A stretch of 9,780 nucleotides of DNA from Alphaproteobacteria bacterium. GTDB taxonomy: Bacteria; Pseudomonadota; Alphaproteobacteria; RS24. The stretch covers positions 1 to 9,780 of the forward strand of contig JAAOIL010000089.1 of NCBI GenBank assembly GCA_015163825.1, in the 5' to 3' direction. Positions within the stretch are counted from its first letter, which is position 1; every line of letters begins with the position of its first letter. A program made the translations under genes and the position numbers. Shown one piece after another: positions 7,050-9,780 of this stretch. The notes under the pieces are model-generated. The model saw only the letters and a list, made by a program, of their open reading frames with translations. It searched no databases and was not told where the DNA came from.

Positions 7050-8564
7050 ATGAATATTATGGATATGATACCGCAAACAATGGAAGAGATACCCGCTTTT
7101 GTATTAGACCTTATTCAGGTGTTGGCTTACTTGTTTATATTCGCTGTTGGGATTTTGGTTTTGTGGTTAGTCTTCGCTTATTTTGTAGATAAGTTCCAGA
7201 CACAAAGCACATTGCGGCGGAATTATCCTGTTGTTGCGCGGTTTCGTTATATGTTTGAGCATCTGGGGGAATTTTTCCGTCAATATTTTTTCGCGCTAGA
7301 TAGGGACGAGCTTCCTTTCAATCGTGCGGAGCGTAGTTGGGTTTATCGTGCGGCGAAGAATGTAGATTCTACGGTTGCTTTTGGTTCCAGTCGCGATTTG
7401 CGTCCGGCGGGGACGGTTTATTTTGTGAATTGTGCGTTTCCTGTTCTGGCGGCGGATGCGGTTAAGCCTTCCGCCATCACGATAGGCGAGGATTGCCCTC
7501 ACCCCTACACGACGAGTTCGTTATTTAACATATCGGGGATGAGTTATGGTGCGTTGTCTATTCCTGCGGTGCGGGCGTTATCGCGTGGGGCGCAGATGGC
7601 GGGCATTTGGATGAACACGGGCGAGGGTGGGTTATCGCCTTATCATTTAGAGGGTGGATGCGATATTGTTTTCCAAATCGGCACGGCGAAGTTTGGGGTG
7701 CGCCACGCTTCGGGTGGTTTTGATGAAACACAGTTGCGCGAAGTTTCGGCACACGCGCAAGTTAAGATGTTTGAGATAAAGCTCAGTCAAGGGGCGAAGC
7801 CCGGCAAGGGTGGCATTTTACCGGCGGCGAAGGTTACGCAAGAGATAGCGGATATTCGTGGCATTCCAGCCGGGCAGGATGCGCTTTCCCCCAATCGTCA
7901 CCCAGAGATAGCGGCGGTGTCGGACTTGCTTGATATGATAGCGTTTGTGCGAACCACAACGGGCAAGCCGACAGGATTTAAGATGGTGGTTGGTGCGGTT
8001 TCCTTTTTTGAAGAGTTGTGTGCGGAAATAAAGGCGCGCGGCGCATCCTGTGCGCCAGATTTCATCACGATAGATAGTGCCGATGGTGGCACGGGTGCGG
8101 CGCCTATGTCTTTGATAGATAATATGGGTATGCCCTTGAAGGAGAGCCTGCCGCAAGTGCATGATGTGCTTTTGCGCCATAACTTGCGGGGGCGGATAAA
8201 GTTGTGTGCGTCTGGCAAACTGGTTAATCCGTCAGATGCGGCTTGGGCATTTTGTGCGGGGGCAGATTTTGTGAATTCGGCACGCGGCTTTATGTTTGCG
8301 TTGGGTTGTATTCAATCTTTGCAATGCAATAAGAATACGTGTCCGACGGGCATCACGACGCATAATAAGAAGTTGCAATATGGGCTAGACCCCACGAATA
8401 AATCGGCGCGTGTTATGCACTATGCCCAGAATATGACGAAGGAGTTATGTGTGTTAGCCCATTCCTGCGGGGTTAGCGAGCCTCGTGCGTTATCGCGCCA
8501 GCATGCGCGGATAGTGCAAGCAGAGGGTCGCTCCGTAAGCCTTGCGGAGATTTATCCGCAATGA
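7050..8564 (+). CDS. Membrane-anchored FMN-binding glutamate synthase family protein with [3Fe-4S] motif
   Basis: A 504-residue protein matching the FMN/[3Fe-4S] synthase domain of glutamate synthase (GltB central domain, COG0069) as a stand-alone form. It lacks the glutaminase and GXGXG domains of full GltB. A membrane helix at about 18-46 (VLDLIQVLAYLF onward) anchors it, with the catalytic domain probably cytoplasmic. Core motifs are ISGMSYGALS (161-170), NTGEGGLSPYH (189-199), KLSQGAKPGKGG (244-255), IDSADGGTGAAP (341-352) and KLCASGKL (384-391). Cysteines C420, C426 and C431 show the C-x5-C-x4-C spacing of the glutamate synthase [3Fe-4S] site. Without a glutaminase domain the ammonia source and true reaction are unknown; it could use a partner or be another FMN oxidoreductase. 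The start at 7050 is set by AGGAGA. Its stop overlaps thiD as ATGA, so the two are co-transcribed. Confidence 0.88.
   Translation: MNIMDMIPQTMEEIPAFVLDLIQVLAYLFIFAVGILVLWLVFAYFVDKFQTQSTLRRNYPVVARFRYMFEHLGEFFRQYFFALDRDELPFNRAERSWVYRAAKNVDSTVAFGSSRDLRPAGTVYFVNCAFPVLAADAVKPSAITIGEDCPHPYTTSSLFNISGMSYGALSIPAVRALSRGAQMAGIWMNTGEGGLSPYHLEGGCDIVFQIGTAKFGVRHASGGFDETQLREVSAHAQVKMFEIKLSQGAKPGKGGILPAAKVTQEIADIRGIPAGQDALSPNRHPEIAAVSDLLDMIAFVRTTTGKPTGFKMVVGAVSFFEELCAEIKARGASCAPDFITIDSADGGTGAAPMSLIDNMGMPLKESLPQVHDVLLRHNLRGRIKLCASGKLVNPSDAAWAFCAGADFVNSARGFMFALGCIQSLQCNKNTCPTGITTHNKKLQYGLDPTNKSARVMHYAQNMTKELCVLAHSCGVSEPRALSRQHARIVQAEGRSVSLAEIYPQ
8542..8561 (+). promoter_or_regulatory. Hairpin holding the thiD ribosome binding site and start codon
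   Basis: TTGCGGA (8542-8548) pairs perfectly with TCCGCAA (8555-8561) around the six-base loop GATTTA. The GGA of the only likely thiD ribosome binding site (GGAG, 8546-8549) is in the 5' arm, and the A of the thiD ATG closes the 3' arm. Ribosomes finishing the upstream gene stop at 8562-8564 and would melt it. This suggests thiD translation is coupled to its neighbour. The stem also encodes the end of the upstream protein, so chance is possible. Confidence 0.4.
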
Positions 8565-9451
8565 CCGCGCGCCCCTATAAGGGTGGTCGGGTGTTGGTGG
8601 TGGCGGGCTCCGATAGTGGGGGCGGTGCGGGAATTCAAGCAGATATAAAGGCAATCATGGCGCAAGGGGCTTATGCGACCACCGCCATTACGGCACTGAC
8701 CGCACAAAATACCAAAGGGGTGCAAGCGGTAGAAAATGTGGCGGCGGGGTTTGTCGCAACACAAATGCAAGCCGTCTTGCAAGACATCGGCGCCGACATC
8801 ATCAAAACAGGAATGCTGGCGTCGCGCGACATTGTGGAAGTGGTCGCAGAGCATATCGCCACAATACCCACAATAATAGATCCCGTTATGGTGGCGACAT
8901 CGGGCGATATATTATTGCAAAAAGGGGCGATAGATGCCCTAGATATGTTGTTGGTGCGCACCGCTTTTATCGTCACCCCCAACCTACCAGAGGCGGGAAT
9001 GCTGGTGGGACACGCAGTGGAAGGGCTGGACGATATGCGCCGTGCCGCAGATATCCTTATGGAGCGAGGGGCGCATGCCGCCCTCATCAAAGGCGGCCAT
9101 AATTTAGAGGGGGGAAAGAGTGGGGGAGTCGTGCAGGATTTGCTCGCCCGACAATCTGGGCAGCACGTGCTGGAACACCCCCGCCTGCAAACGCAGAATA
9201 CGCACGGCACAGGGTGCTCTCTGGCTTCGGGGCTGGCGGCAAACCTCGCCAACTCTATATATGAGGGGCGCGAGGGGCGCGCGGGGCGCGAGGGGCGCGA
9301 TATAACAGACAAGATAAAAGACGAGCCAACAGATAAAATAATCCTAGCCGAAACAATCAAAGCCCTAGACTATATCCATGACGCAATCGCCTCCGCCCCC
9401 CCAAACATCGGAACAGGCGCAAACAAACCCATTAACCATAACTGCGATTAA
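8561..9451 (+). CDS. thiD: Hydroxymethylpyrimidine/phosphomethylpyrimidine kinase (ThiD) with repeat insertion
   Basis: Cytoplasmic ribokinase-fold enzyme that phosphorylates hydroxymethylpyrimidine twice for thiamine synthesis or salvage. The 296 residues include the N-terminal VLVVAGSDSGGGAGIQADIK (11-30) and ITALTAQNTKGVQ (43-55). Further on are KTGMLAS (82-88), IDPVMVATSGDILL (106-119), VTPNLPEAGMLVG (138-150), LIKGGH (175-180) and the anion-hole/catalytic NTHGTGCSLASGLAANLA (213-230). ThiD is usually about 260-270 residues. The excess sits after NSIYEG, where EGR-EGR-AGR-EGR (235-246) and a Lys/Asp-rich stretch to about 260 interrupt the loop before the final helix (ILAETIKALDYIHDAI). 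The catalytic core is complete, so the enzyme is probably active. The ATG overlaps the upstream stop and follows a hairpin. Pairing with an FMN/[3Fe-4S] protein gene is not a thiamine arrangement I recognise. No thiamine riboswitch is visible nearby. Confidence 0.93.
   Translation: MTARPYKGGRVLVVAGSDSGGGAGIQADIKAIMAQGAYATTAITALTAQNTKGVQAVENVAAGFVATQMQAVLQDIGADIIKTGMLASRDIVEVVAEHIATIPTIIDPVMVATSGDILLQKGAIDALDMLLVRTAFIVTPNLPEAGMLVGHAVEGLDDMRRAADILMERGAHAALIKGGHNLEGGKSGGVVQDLLARQSGQHVLEHPRLQTQNTHGTGCSLASGLAANLANSIYEGREGRAGREGRDITDKIKDEPTDKIILAETIKALDYIHDAIASAPPNIGTGANKPINHNCD
9263..9298 (+). repeat. Four-copy 9-base tandem repeat encoding (Glu-Gly-Arg)n inside thiD
   Basis: The units GAGGGGCGC, GAGGGGCGC, GCGGGGCGC and GAGGGGCGC follow one another without gaps and code for EGR, EGR, AGR and EGR. 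They fall in a surface loop after the conserved NTHGTGC helix, where typical ThiD proteins have no insertion. The 9-base period keeps the frame. A looser echo follows: TDKI occurs twice in the next 14 residues. Confidence 0.9.
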
Positions 9452-9470
9452 TTATCAATTTTTGCGTAAA

Positions 9471-9780
9471 TTAGGAAGAATTATCAAGCAAATTACCGCT
9501 TGTGCTTTTTGGTAATTTTCCTGCTGCACTTTCTGCCTCTTCGTTAATATTTTTTATGTTTTCCAAATGTTTCTCTGCTTCTGCGCCCATAGTTTTTATT
9601 ATTCCGATATTTTCGTTGGCTGCTTTAGAAATAAGAATTGGTACTGCAAGACCTACGACAGCGAACATAACGGTAATAAATGCTATGATTGCTGTGAGAT
9701 AATATAAGGCTGAATCTAATTTACTGTTTTTATATGCTACAATGATTTTTTCTAATTCCAAAATTTCAATTTCTATCTTC
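9471..9780 (-). CDS. Hypothetical single-pass membrane protein, N-terminus beyond window
   Basis: The frame is open from the right edge to a TAA at 9471-9473. The first possible start inside the window is a TTG at 9761, but the frame continues upstream as KIEIEI to the edge. The gene is therefore probably cut by the window end. The visible part (about 102 residues) has a charged amphipathic start rich in Glu, Lys and Ile, and one long hydrophobic segment, LYYLTAIIAFITVMFAVVGL. A polar, probably helical tail with many Glu, Lys and Asn residues follows (TMGAEAEKHLENIKNINEEA). I do not recognise a family. It is much more A+T-rich than thiD next door: the 60-base rows starting at 9541 and 9661 hold 18 and 20 G+C. 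That, with its hypothetical nature, suggests an accessory or acquired gene. Confidence 0.6.
   Translation of the reverse strand, partial: KIEIEILELEKIIVAYKNSKLDSALYYLTAIIAFITVMFAVVGLAVPILISKAANENIGIIKTMGAEAEKHLENIKNINEEAESAAGKLPKSTSGNLLDNSS
9490..9518. terminator. Weak hairpin between convergent thiD and the membrane-protein gene
   Basis: AAATTACC (9490-9497) pairs with GGTAATTT (9511-9518) around a 13-base loop. On the plus strand a short run of T follows, so it could end thiD transcription 40-70 bases past the stop. The stem is A+T-rich and the loop large, and the site lies in the coding end of the minus-strand gene, so its function is doubtful. Confidence 0.2.

Noticed and set aside
8671..9360. 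229-residue open frame on the minus strand inside thiD
   Set aside because: It lies entirely antisense to a well-conserved gene and is rich in Ser, Pro, Arg, Cys and Ala, as expected for a shadow of a G+C-rich gene. No ribosome binding site or family features.

Overview
The window looks like ordinary alphaproteobacterial chromosome. The strongest evidence is an intact aapJQMP-type general L-amino acid ABC transporter operon with a metC-like cystathionine beta-lyase gene divergently upstream, an arrangement typical of Alphaproteobacteria. An alphaproteobacterial-type cysteine synthase, a GNAT protein, a membrane-anchored FMN/[3Fe-4S] glutamate-synthase-like protein and ThiD fit the same origin. 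I cannot name the species. Base composition is moderate over most of the window and clearly A+T-rich in the last ~330 bases.

Layout: (1) bases 1-69 hold the 3' end of a plus-strand gene, possibly Sel1-repeat-like. (2) A minus-strand metC-like gene (84-1235) faces it. (3) Across a 59-base divergent spacer, four tightly packed plus-strand genes encode the transporter: periplasmic binding protein (1295-2326), two permeases (2341-3480, 3473-4594) and ATPase (4591-5352). (4) Convergent to these is a minus-strand pair, a cysteine-synthase-like enzyme (5916-6935) followed 3 bases later by a GNAT acetyltransferase (5349-5912). (5) Across a 114-base divergent promoter region lies a plus-strand pair, the FMN/[3Fe-4S] protein (7050-8564) and thiD (8561-9451), overlapping by ATGA. 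(6) An A+T-rich minus-strand membrane-protein fragment (9471 to the window edge) closes the window. No stretch over 300 bases lacks a gene. No tRNA, rRNA, CRISPR array or insertion sequence was seen.

How the genes fit together: amino acids are taken up by Aap. MetC and the cysteine synthase handle sulfur amino acids. The FMN/[3Fe-4S] protein suggests glutamate/nitrogen or redox chemistry at the membrane, and ThiD phosphorylates the thiamine pyrimidine. This is mostly housekeeping, and I do not see a new multi-gene system.

The most unusual signals are small. In-frame 9-base tandem repeats add tripeptide repeats to two enzymes: (His-Lys-Thr)n at the N-terminus of the cysteine synthase and (Glu-Gly-Arg)n inside ThiD. 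The thiD start codon directly follows a hairpin that holds its ribosome binding site. The cysteine synthase may be made from a leaderless transcript.
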